Below are positions 25,748-33,149 of a stretch of 33,151 bases of DNA, piece by piece. Made by a program: the position numbers and the translations under genes. This DNA comes from NBML01 sp029939535. GTDB lineage: Bacteria > Desulfobacterota > Desulfobacteria > Desulfobacterales > Desulfobacteraceae. The stretch is taken from positions 1 through 33,151 of the forward strand of contig JAOZST010000020.1 in NCBI GenBank assembly GCA_029939535.1, read 5' to 3'. The stretch's first letter is position 1. The number at the start of each line of letters is the position of its first letter. The notes below the pieces were generated by a model. That model saw only the letters and a list, made by a program, of their open reading frames with translations, searched no databases and was not told the origin of the DNA.

Positions 25748-26789
25748 TTTTGGTAAAGCATTTCAGGTCACCACCTTTGGAGAATCCCATGGCAAAGCCC
25801 TTGGAGTAGTGATCCAGGGCTGCCCCCCGGGACTGCCCATTGATGAAGCCATGATCCAGAAAGCATTGGACAAAAGAAAGCCTGATCAAGGACCATCCTC
25901 CACCAGACGAAAGGAACCTGATATACCCCTTATCCTGTCGGGAATCTTTAAGGGTAAAACCACTGGCACACCCATCATGATAATGATTAAAAACAAGGAT
26001 GCCAAATCACGGTCATATTCAGATATTGCCGCAATTTACCGGCCAGGACACGGGGACTATACCTATCACCAAAAATACGGTATCCGGGATTATCGGGGAG
26101 GGGGCAGGGCATCTGCCCGGGAAACAGCGGCCAGGGTTGCAGCAGGCGCAGTTGCCCAGCTTGTCCTTGATCCCTATGATATCAGGATAGAAAGCTATAC
26201 CATTGCCCTGGGAGGTATACAAATCAAAAGCTTTGATATAAATGCCATTGAAAAAAATCCATTGAAATGTCCTGACCCGGAAGCTGCCAGTGCAATGGAA
26301 AAAAAAATACAGATGGTAAAAAAAAAGGGAGATTCCCTTGGCGGCATTGTTGAAATAAAAGCCAGAAATGTTCCAGCCGGTATTGGAGATCCGGTTTTTG
26401 ACAAGCTTGATGCAGATATTGCCAAAGCCATGATGAGTATTGGTGCTGTAAAGGCAGTGGAAATTGGTGCTGGAATAAAAGCACCTGAAATGACAGGTTT
26501 TGAAAACAATGATCAGATTACCAGGGAAGGTTTCCAAACTAATAATTCAGGAGGAATCCTGGCTGGTATTTCCAATGGAGATGAAATTATTATAAGGGTC
26601 CATGTTAAACCCATTCCCTCCATTGTAAAGTCCCAGAAGACATTGACGGAAAAAGGGGACCCCACAACCATTTCCACAAAGGGACGTCATGATATCTGTG
26701 CCATTCCCAGAATAAATAAGGTCTGTGAATCCATGCTTGCACTGGTACTCACAGACCATATTTTAAGACAAAAACCTATTTTAAGATAA
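25734..26789 (+). CDS. aroC: Chorismate synthase
   Basis: 351 residues. The three family signatures are present: GESHGKALGVVIQGCPPG (near the N-terminus), the YRPGHGDYTYHQKYGIRDYRGGGRASARET segment (about 102-131) and the C-terminal TKGRHDICAIPR. The reduced-flavin-dependent enzyme turns EPSP into chorismate, the last step of the pathway encoded just upstream. The ATG overlaps the end of aroK by 14 bp, so translation is probably coupled. Its last codons and stop lie in an 18-bp direct repeat (ILRQKP, then ILR and stop). Confidence 0.97.
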   Translation: MSGSSFGKAFQVTTFGESHGKALGVVIQGCPPGLPIDEAMIQKALDKRKPDQGPSSTRRKEPDIPLILSGIFKGKTTGTPIMIMIKNKDAKSRSYSDIAAIYRPGHGDYTYHQKYGIRDYRGGGRASARETAARVAAGAVAQLVLDPYDIRIESYTIALGGIQIKSFDINAIEKNPLKCPDPEAASAMEKKIQMVKKKGDSLGGIVEIKARNVPAGIGDPVFDKLDADIAKAMMSIGAVKAVEIGAGIKAPEMTGFENNDQITREGFQTNNSGGILAGISNGDEIIIRVHVKPIPSIVKSQKTLTEKGDPTTISTKGRHDICAIPRINKVCESMLALVLTDHILRQKPILR

Positions 26790-26795
26790 AGACCT
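26760..26795 (+). repeat. 18-bp direct repeat across the aroC stop codon
   Basis: Two adjacent 18-bp copies, attttaagacaaaaacct (26760-26777) and attttaagataaagacct (26778-26795), differ at two positions. The c-to-t difference in the second copy converts aga-caa into aga-taa, which is the stop codon of aroC. Confidence 0.75.
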
Positions 26796-26832
26796 AATAC
26801 AAAACAAAAAGAAGGAAAGCAAATTCCCCGAC

Positions 26833-27147
26833 CTATTTTTTAATAATATCGGTTTCAAGTTTATCTGCTATGGTAAGGGCAGAATTCAATGAATCATTTA
26901 TCATAAAGAGTTGGATCTTAAGGGTTTTCAAAGATGCAGGCGTGGCTGCGATTCTTTCCTTTGATGAAAATAGTTCAGCAAGTTCTTTGGCCTTTTTACC
27001 GAATTCAGTCAGTTTTTCACTGAAATTAATGATTTCGCCTGCCCAGTTGTCTCGATCTTCCTGGGAAAGTTCAATATTAGCATTTCCGGTTCCGTTTATT
27101 AATTCATCAATCTGATAATCTTCAGGGTTTGCAATAATTTCGAACAT
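26833..27147 (-). CDS. Small protein of unknown function, 104 residues
   Basis: I do not recognise this family. The ATG has a strong ribosome-binding site (AAAGGAG, 7 bp upstream on the minus strand) and the coding pattern matches its neighbours, so the gene is probably real. The protein is acidic and mostly helical by composition, with no signal peptide, membrane segment or cysteines. Residues 40-70 (NFSEKLTEFGKKAKELAELFSSKERI) look like an amphipathic helix. It lies 47 bp downstream of the TolC-family gene on the same strand, and the two may form an operon. It is convergent with aroC. Confidence 0.7.
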   Translation of the reverse strand: MFEIIANPEDYQIDELINGTGNANIELSQEDRDNWAGEIINFSEKLTEFGKKAKELAELFSSKERIAATPASLKTLKIQLFMINDSLNSALTIADKLETDIIKK

Positions 27148-27194
27148 AATTTACTCCTTTGCAACAAATTTGGTTTATTAGTGTAGATTAACCA

Positions 27195-28496
27195 TCAGGC
27201 TGGTATTTGCAGATAAGCCAGCAATTCACCTTTGGTATATAAAATTTTCAATACTGCAAGATAATAGGTATATTCTGCATCGGATATTCTTCGTTCAGCC
27301 TGTACAAGCAGGGTATTGGCATCCATCATATCAATACTGTCAGCCATTCCGTATTTGAACTGCATTTGAACAGCCTTATAATTCTCCTGGGCTGATTTTA
27401 ATTCGTCCTGGAGATTAATCAAAGCACTTCGCGCGGTTTCAAACTCCAGAAAAGCAACTTTAGACTCAAGAATAATCATTTTTTCTTCCAGGTTCAGAGC
27501 CTGCCTTGCCTTTCTTTCATCTGCCTTTGCCTGAAGAACCTGTGCCTTTCTGAGACCACCATCATACAGGGTGAAAACAAGCTCTGCCTGGATATATGTA
27601 TTTTCCGTATCATAATCAATATCTGCACCCTGGGAGCTATAAGAGATATCACTTTCCTTATATCCGCCTTCCAGGGAAAGGGATGGCCAATAGTCCCCTT
27701 TTTGATATTTAATGGTTTTGGAAGCAATTTCAAGGGTCTTTTTTGCCTCCTTTATCTCGTAACGATTTTCCAGGGCCTGGGTTTTAATTTCATCCAGACT
27801 AGTATTAAAATCATCAATACTTTGCAAATCATCTTCCGAGACCCTGAACTCGTCTTCAATACCTGCAAGCCGGACAAGAGCTGCCTTGTTTTGACCAACA
27901 CTGTTTTCTGCAATAATTTTATCAGTCAGAGATCTGGATAGCTCTGCTTCTGCGCGGTAAAGTGCTGTTTTGGTAACATTGCCCACTGTTAGTTTCTCCT
28001 GGACGGAATTTTTATGGGTTGTAAGTCTTGCCACCTCAGCCTGGGCAATCTCCACAAGACGTTTGGCACTCAGGGTGTTAAAATAGTATTGAGCCACCTG
28101 GAACAGATAATCTGCCCGGATAGTTTCCTTTGAAAAACCGGCTTGTTCAATCCCTTTTTTGGTCACATCATAGGCAATCAATTCTCTGCCGTTAAGGGTA
28201 AAGGACTGGGTCAGCTTAATTCCAAGGGTTGTGGAATCCGGAGATGTAACCTCATCGTTTCGGTAATTGAGATGATTTCCAAACAGGGTGGCTCTGGGGA
28301 CCAGAACCGACAATGCCCGTTTTTTTTCCTGTTCTGCAATAAACAGATCATCCGTGGCAATTTTTATTGTCTCGGCATTTTTATCTGCCAGGCGGCATAG
28401 ATCCTGAAGTGAATACAGGGGTTGGGAATAGGCTGGCAAGGCCAGACAACAAAAACAAATAATACCGAAAAGCACCCTGAAAAAATTAGTTCTCAT
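27195..28496 (-). CDS. TolC-family outer membrane efflux protein
   Basis: 433 residues from the ATG at 28496, which has GAGG 6 bp upstream; a TTG three bases earlier is less likely. A signal peptide (residues about 1-24, ending LPAYSQ) precedes two outer-membrane-efflux (OEP) repeats made of long coiled-coil helices (about 40-225 and 235-430) with barrel strands such as SLSLEGGYKES and AELVFTLYDGG. TolC-type trimers form the outer-membrane channel of tripartite efflux pumps or type I secretion systems. No membrane-fusion protein or inner-membrane pump lies next to it in this window, so the substrate is unknown. Confidence 0.9.
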   Translation of the reverse strand: MRTNFFRVLFGIICFCCLALPAYSQPLYSLQDLCRLADKNAETIKIATDDLFIAEQEKKRALSVLVPRATLFGNHLNYRNDEVTSPDSTTLGIKLTQSFTLNGRELIAYDVTKKGIEQAGFSKETIRADYLFQVAQYYFNTLSAKRLVEIAQAEVARLTTHKNSVQEKLTVGNVTKTALYRAEAELSRSLTDKIIAENSVGQNKAALVRLAGIEDEFRVSEDDLQSIDDFNTSLDEIKTQALENRYEIKEAKKTLEIASKTIKYQKGDYWPSLSLEGGYKESDISYSSQGADIDYDTENTYIQAELVFTLYDGGLRKAQVLQAKADERKARQALNLEEKMIILESKVAFLEFETARSALINLQDELKSAQENYKAVQMQFKYGMADSIDMMDANTLLVQAERRISDAEYTYYLAVLKILYTKGELLAYLQIPA

Positions 28497-28529
28497 CAAT
28501 CACCTCTTTTTTTTATAATATGAAATAAG

Positions 28530-28564
28530 TCATAACAATATTATGATTTAGCCCTGGCCGTCAA
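28530..28564 (-). promoter_or_regulatory. Candidate promoter and operator of the TolC-family gene
   Basis: On the minus strand, -35 TTGACG (28559-28564), 18-bp spacer and -10 TATTGT (28535-28540). A perfect inverted repeat TCATAA-N5-TTATGA (28530-28546) covers the -10, as a repressor operator would. Predicted by eye only. Confidence 0.4.
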
Positions 28565-28823
28565 GGGAAGCTAAAGATATAAATTTGGATTTTCAGTAAC
28601 AATATACCTTTCTCAAAGTTTATCAAGGTTGTGGTTAAAAAGTTTGACCTGTGCAGTTAAGCCATTAGCGGTTAGCCGTTAGCCTAAAGAAGATGTTGAA
28701 TAATTCTATCAAAAAGCTAACCGCCCAGGTAGAAAAAGTTCAGGGTAATAATAGAAAAATATTCCATTTTATGGTATTGATCACAAAATTATTTTTAAAA
28801 AACTAATTCTAAAGGAGAGAAAA
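28565..28823. other. Non-coding spacer upstream of purC
   Basis: Together with the tolC promoter region this makes a spacer of more than 300 bp between divergent genes. I see no gene in it. It holds a cluster of 7-8-bp direct repeats and an inverted repeat (separate entries), then A+T-rich sequence up to the purC ribosome-binding site. I found no convincing purC promoter and no recognisable purine riboswitch. Confidence 0.6.
28656..28724. repeat. 7-bp direct repeats and a 9-bp inverted repeat upstream of purC
   Basis: Direct copies run gttaagcc (28656-28663), attagcg (28664-28670), gttagcc (28671-28677) and gttagcc (28678-28684). GCGGTTAGC (28668-28676) is matched by its exact reverse complement GCTAACCGC (28716-28724), leaving 39 bases between the arms. 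Its role is unknown. Confidence 0.6.
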
Positions 28824-29711
28824 TTGACAACTATTCCAAGTACAGAATTTGAAGAACTTTCTTTGGTAAGACAGGGCAAGGTAAGAGACATATTTGACAA
28901 CCAGGATTCACTTTTAATGGTTACCACAGACCGTTTGTCAGCCTTTGACGTTGTACTGCCTGATGTAATACCTGATAAGGGAAAGGTATTGAACCAGATT
29001 TCTGTATTCTGGTTCAAACAGATGGAAGATATTGTTAAAAATCATATTATAACAACGGATACGGACCAGTATCCCGAAGAATTCAAAAAATACAGGGAAG
29101 TCCTTGATAAAAGGAGTATGCTGGTAAAAAAGGCTGAACCCATGGCAGTGGAGTGTATTGTCCGGGGATATATCAGCGGCTCAGGATGGAGTTCATACCA
29201 GAAAGAAGGCCATGTCTGCGGTATTAACCTTCCCAAAGGCCTTAAAGAATCTGAAAAACTTGAAACCCCCCTTTATACTCCTTCCACCAAAGCTGAAATC
29301 GGTGACCATGATATAAATATCAGCTTTGAAGAAACCATCAATATTCTGGGAAGGGAAAATGCTGAAAAACTGCGGGACCTGAGCCTTGCCATCTACAATA
29401 AAGGTGCGAAACTCGCCCTTGAAAAAGGAATTATCATTGCAGACACTAAATTTGAATTTGGTATGCTTGACAATGAAATAATCCTGATAGATGAAATTTT
29501 AACCCCTGATTCGTCCAGGTTCTGGCCGTTAAATGATTATGAACCCGGAAGAGGGCAGAAAAGTTTTGACAAACAAACAGTCAGGGACTGGTTAACAGCT
29601 TCTGGATGGGATAAAAAACATCCCGGACCAAAACTTCCCAAGGAAATCATTGAAAATACGGCAAATACATATAAAGAAATTTATAATTGCCTTACTGGCG
29701 AACATGTCTGA
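28824..29711 (+). CDS. purC: Phosphoribosylaminoimidazole-succinocarboxamide synthase (SAICAR synthetase)
   Basis: 295 residues. Conserved segments: GKVRDIF (20s), TTDRLSAFDVVLPDVIPDKGKVLNQIS, CIVRGYISGSGWSSY, PLYTPSTKAEIGDHD and FGMLDNEIILIDEILTPDSSRFWP. It condenses CAIR with aspartate in purine synthesis. The start is a TTG at 28824 with a strong AAAGGAGAG at 28811-28819; the next in-frame Met would remove the ATP-binding N-terminus. The stop overlaps the start of the ParB-like gene (ATG at 29704-29706, stop at 29709-29711). Confidence 0.96.
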   Translation: MTTIPSTEFEELSLVRQGKVRDIFDNQDSLLMVTTDRLSAFDVVLPDVIPDKGKVLNQISVFWFKQMEDIVKNHIITTDTDQYPEEFKKYREVLDKRSMLVKKAEPMAVECIVRGYISGSGWSSYQKEGHVCGINLPKGLKESEKLETPLYTPSTKAEIGDHDINISFEETINILGRENAEKLRDLSLAIYNKGAKLALEKGIIIADTKFEFGMLDNEIILIDEILTPDSSRFWPLNDYEPGRGQKSFDKQTVRDWLTASGWDKKHPGPKLPKEIIENTANTYKEIYNCLTGEHV

Positions 29712-30850
29712 TCATCTGGGTGGTATACAGGTGGATGGTACACAGATAGATGGTACACAGNNNNNNNNNNNNNNNNNNNNNNNNNNNNNNNNNNNNNNNN
29801 NNNNNNNNNNNNNNNNNNNNNNNNNNNNNNNNNNNNNNNNNNNNNNNNNNNNNNNNNNNNGATGGTACACAGATAGATGGTACACAGGCAAACCAGTTCC
29901 AGATTTCAAATATCCCTCTGGCAAGAATTGATCTTACCAATTTCAGGTACAAAATTTCCAGGGAAGAAAAAGATATAAAACCCCTTGCCTTGTCCATAAA
30001 AAACATCGGCCTGACACAATTACCCCTTGTCAGGCTGGTTGGGGATTCATATGCTGTTGTAACTGGTTTTAATCAGATCCGGGCAATTCTCCAAAATAAT
30101 AAAAGAGACAAAGTTGTATGTCTAACTATACCCGAAGCATCTGAAAAAAAATGTGCAATGCTTGCCATATCAGACATTGCATTCCAACGGCCGCTTACTC
30201 CTGTTGAACTTATCAGAGGTCTGGTTCTCTTAAGCGATTTCATGGATGAAAAAACCATTGCTGAAAAATCATCTTCCATTTTTAATTTGCGGCTCAATGC
30301 CAGGTATATTAAGGAATTATACGCCATCCACTCCATGCCCTCACTGGTGCTTGAACTGCTGGATGAAAACAGGTTATCCATAAAATCAGCCAAAAAAATA
30401 TCCAACTATGATCCAGGCATTAGGGACTGTTTTTTTTCTGTCTTTTCACTTATTAAGACCTCCTCCAGCAAACAAATGGATATCATAACCTGTTGGATGG
30501 AAATTGCAGCAAGGGAAAAAATCAATCCAATTGACCTGTACCAGGAAAATAAAATCCAGGAAATTCTTTTCCATGAAAACAAAGATGCTGGATTTAAAGG
30601 CAATTTATTACGGAGTTATCTCAATAAACGAAGATTTCCCTTTCTTGAAAAAAAACAAAAGGAAATCAGGGAAAAAATAAAAGAGCTGAAACTTGGTAAT
30701 GACCTCAAACTAACCCTGCCTGAAAACTTTGAAAGCATGACCTATTCATTGAGCTTTGACTTTAAAACCCTGGAAGAATTCCAATCCCGGACTGTCTCCC
30801 TTGACAGAGTATCCAAACATCCAGCCCTGAAGGAGATCCTTGAGAGATGA
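29704..30850 (+). CDS. ParB/Srx-fold protein with an N-terminal in-frame repeat array
   Basis: The body (from ANQFQISNIPLARIDLTNFRYK) resembles the ParB N-terminal nuclease-like domain: a SIKNIGLTQLPLVRLVGDSYAVVTGFNQIRAIL segment in place of the classic I...G...P.vV....Y.vi.GerR. A helical region follows (about 130-240: RPLTPVELIRGLVLLSDFM, LSIKSAKKI) like the ParB helix-turn-helix portion. The C-terminus is charged and helical. It is not adjacent to parA, so chromosome segregation is unlikely. It overlaps purC at its start and the radical SAM gene at its end (4 bp), implying co-translation with the latter. The N-terminus is MSDH, LGGIQ, VDGTQ, IDGTQ, then an assembly gap, then DGTQ, IDGTQ. 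True function unknown. Confidence 0.8.
29716..29887 (+). repeat. 15-bp in-frame tandem repeat at the N-terminus of the ParB-like gene, interrupted by a gap
   Basis: Left: ctgggtggtatacag (29716-29730), gtggatggtacacag (29731-29745), atagatggtacacag (29746-29760). Right: gatggtacacag (29861-29872), atagatggtacacag (29873-29887). They encode LGGIQ, VDGTQ, IDGTQ, ..., DGTQ, IDGTQ. Copies become more alike towards the gap. Phase predicts a true gap of 3 modulo 15. The array begins four codons after the start ATG. Confidence 0.9.
29761..29860. other. Assembly gap (100 N) inside the ParB-like gene repeat
   Basis: Exactly 100 N, flanked on both sides by identical 15-bp units. The nominal length breaks the frame, so the true length differs. 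Confidence 0.9.
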
Positions 30851-31953
30851 AGATCAACAGTCTTTTTATGGATTCAGATATCCCTCTGGATGATGAAGTC
30901 CAATACCTGATATCCAGGGTCGGGCTGACTCCTGAAATAGTCACTGATTCCCGACAGGTTTATAATCTTATCAATTCAGCCAAAGATCCAATTTCAAAGG
31001 CAAAATCCATTTTGTACATCACCCGGAACAAGGGGGCAGTCATAAAAAAATGCCCTGGTACCAGTCATTACACCTGCTGTGATTACACGATTTTGCATAC
31101 TGGAACATTCTGCACCATGGATTGCTCCTATTGCATTCTCCAGGCCTATTTCCATCCCCCTGTGCTTCAATATTTTGCTGGATTTGAAACCCTGGCCAAG
31201 GAACTGGATCATACTTTTTTCCAAAACCAGATTTTCCGTATTGGCACAGGCGAATACACTGACTCATTAATCTGGGAAAAAATCAGCCTTGGGCCCAGGT
31301 TCCTAATTGAAAAATTTGCAGGACAAAACAATTCCCTGCTGGAGTTGAAAACCAAAACCATTAATGTGGATTCTTTGCTGGATCTGGATCACAATGGCAA
31401 AACCGTTATGGCCTGGTCAGTGAATACACCCCAAATTATTCAATCCGAAGAAAGGGGAACTGCATCCCTGATCTCCCGTCTTGAAACAGCCCGACAATGT
31501 GAGGCAAAGGGCTATCAACTGGCCTTCCATTTTGATCCCATGGTTATTTATGAAGGATGTGAGGCTGACTATAAAAAGGTTGTTCAATTAATCTTTTCCC
31601 ATGTCAGACCTGAAAATATCGTCTGGATAAGCATTGGCAGCTTCAGGTTCATGCCCCAGCTTAAATCTGTCATTGAACAACGTTTTTCCTCCTCCACCAT
31701 CCCCTATGGGGAATTTATTCTGGGGCTTGACAATAAAATGCGGTATTTCAAACCCCTTAGGATACACCTCTATAAAACACTCATTGATACTGTCAGGGAA
31801 TATGCCCCAAGCGTTCTTATGTATTTTTGTATGGAAGATGAAGAGGTCTGGGGAAAAACCCTGGGATTCTTTCCCGAAAAAGATGGAGAACTTGGTCACC
31901 TTCTTGACAAAAGCGCAGTCACCCATTGCAGATTAAACACCTCTATTTTATAA
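30847..31953 (+). CDS. Radical SAM protein of the spore photoproduct lyase-like family
   Basis: 368 residues. The [4Fe-4S]-binding motif CTMDCSYC (CxxxCxxC) near residue 92 follows KKCPGTSHYTCCDY, and ILQAYF comes after it, as in SplB-like proteins. The C-terminal (beta/alpha) barrel segments include LELKTKTINVDSLL, VMAWSVNTPQII, AFHFDPMVIYEG and WISIGSFRFMP. Classical SplB repairs UV spore photoproduct, but related proteins are widespread in non-spore-forming anaerobes, where function is unproven. The start overlaps the ParB-like gene by 4 bp (ATGA), so the two products are likely partners. No sporulation genes are seen in the window. Confidence 0.88.
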   Translation: MKINSLFMDSDIPLDDEVQYLISRVGLTPEIVTDSRQVYNLINSAKDPISKAKSILYITRNKGAVIKKCPGTSHYTCCDYTILHTGTFCTMDCSYCILQAYFHPPVLQYFAGFETLAKELDHTFFQNQIFRIGTGEYTDSLIWEKISLGPRFLIEKFAGQNNSLLELKTKTINVDSLLDLDHNGKTVMAWSVNTPQIIQSEERGTASLISRLETARQCEAKGYQLAFHFDPMVIYEGCEADYKKVVQLIFSHVRPENIVWISIGSFRFMPQLKSVIEQRFSSSTIPYGEFILGLDNKMRYFKPLRIHLYKTLIDTVREYAPSVLMYFCMEDEEVWGKTLGFFPEKDGELGHLLDKSAVTHCRLNTSIL

Positions 31954-31995
31954 TTCATTATCAGCAACGGCCAAGCCACAAGGAGCGTAGACTTC

Positions 31996-32829
31996 ATGGT
32001 ACAAACAAAAAAAAGCGATAAAAAAACCTGGCGTTTATTTATGATGAATATCAGTTTTATCATTGCCTTATACCTCATGGGCATATTTTTGGGATTTGTA
32101 TTAAGGACCAACCATATTATTAAAGAACATGTCAGGGGCGGTATCAGTGTCTCTTTTGATATTTCCAAAATTCAAGCCCAGATGAAAATTAACAAGATTT
32201 TTATTGGACTTATTAGTATCGCCTCCATTTTACTTTTGATATCCATTGTGTTTTTCATGGTTTCAAGGCTGTCAAAAAAACTCACCGCAGCATATAAAAA
32301 GATTTCACTGATGGCGATAATCGATGAGTTGACTCAGTTGTATAACAGAAGACATTTTCATGTTTGTCTTGATCAGGAACTCAATCGTTCAAAGCGCCAT
32401 GGAAATCTTATCAGCCTTTTAATGCTTGACATCGATTATTTTAAAAAAGTCAATGACACCTATGGCCATCAGGCTGGGGACACCGTACTTGCGGGTGTAT
32501 CCAAAATTGTTAAATCCATCACCCGGACAACGGATATTGTTGCTCGCTATGGCGGAGAGGAGATAGTCATCATCCTGCCGCAAACAAGTCTACAAGGGGC
32601 GGTCAAGTGTGCTGAAAAAATCCGCCAGTCAATTGGACAAAAAGAATTTAAAGAGGGCAATGACCAGACATTATCTGTAACAGTTTCCATAGGGGTATCC
32701 TCATTAACCAGGATTGAAAAGTTAATCAAAGATGAGGCAAAACATATTATTAAAATGGCAGATGAGGCACTTTACACTGCTAAGGCATCCGGCAGGAATC
32801 AAGTGGTTAAAAAAGAAATTGGCTCTTAA
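31996..32829 (+). CDS. Membrane-bound diguanylate cyclase (GGDEF)
   Basis: 277 residues. Two membrane helices (about 13-36 and 68-92) enclose a small periplasmic loop of about 30 residues; a short helix then leads to a C-terminal GGDEF domain starting at DELTQLYNRRHF. The active site is GGEEI, compatible with cyclase activity. RTTD, five residues before it, matches the RxxD inhibitory site for c-di-GMP. DIDYFKKVNDTYGHQAGD is the metal-binding segment. It makes c-di-GMP from GTP. The periplasmic loop is too short for a known sensor domain. Its stop (32827-32829) overlaps the stop of the convergent gene. Confidence 0.93.
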   Translation: MVQTKKSDKKTWRLFMMNISFIIALYLMGIFLGFVLRTNHIIKEHVRGGISVSFDISKIQAQMKINKIFIGLISIASILLLISIVFFMVSRLSKKLTAAYKKISLMAIIDELTQLYNRRHFHVCLDQELNRSKRHGNLISLLMLDIDYFKKVNDTYGHQAGDTVLAGVSKIVKSITRTTDIVARYGGEEIVIILPQTSLQGAVKCAEKIRQSIGQKEFKEGNDQTLSVTVSIGVSSLTRIEKLIKDEAKHIIKMADEALYTAKASGRNQVVKKEIGS

Positions 32830-33149
32830 CAATTTTCAGCACAAGAGATATAGCACTTATGTAAAGCAACCAATCCAGCTATATCTTCCAGTGTCATATC
32901 GTCGGTAAGTGTCATAATTTGATCAAGAAACTCCAAAGCAGCATCGGTTTCAGGAATTTTTAAATAATAAGCCCTGATGGATGAAAATTCTGGCAGACCG
33001 TATAAATACCTGAGTTTTCCTTTAAGTCCTTCAGACTGAAAAAGCTCAGGGGCTTTAATAATTTCAATAAGATTTTTTAATATGGCCTGCTCAAATTCAT
33101 GGGTTTCTTCTTTTAAATCTTTTTTGTATTTTTCTTTTAATTCAGCAAT
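32826..33149 (-). CDS. C-terminal fragment of an unrecognised protein, cut by the right window edge
   Basis: An uninterrupted minus-strand frame of 107 codons enters from the right edge and ends at TAA (reverse complement of tta, 32826-32828). It begins IAELKEKYKKDLKEE and ends CYISCAENC. Codon use and composition match the neighbours. It is charged and helical at the start, with three cysteines in the last eight residues. I do not recognise a family. The stop shares the bases ttaa with the stop of the diguanylate cyclase, so the two genes meet tail to tail with no spacer. Confidence 0.7.
   Translation of the reverse strand: MAELKEKYKKDLKEETHEFEQAILKNLIEIIKAPELFQSEGLKGKLRYLYGLPEFSSIRAYYLKIPETDAALEFLDQIMTLTDDMTLEDIAGLVALHKCYISCAENC

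Noticed and set aside
26290..26330. Runs of A in aroC as programmed slippage sites
   Set aside because: The frame is intact through both A runs and the protein is full length; A runs are common in this A+T-rich sequence.
28500..28823. A purine riboswitch or small RNA upstream of purC
   Set aside because: I could not find the conserved purine-aptamer core or a terminator/anti-terminator pair; only short repeats are visible.
3115..29887. Tandem arrays as CRISPR
   Set aside because: Units are 12-18 bp with no unique spacers between copies, each array has a different unit, most lie inside conserved genes, and no cas genes are present.
3115..29887. Tandem arrays as pure assembly artefacts
   Set aside because: The trpS, aroE, aroA-aroK, lpxB array 1, lpxB-end and aroC-end arrays are diverged, keep strict periods and sit in gap-free sequence.
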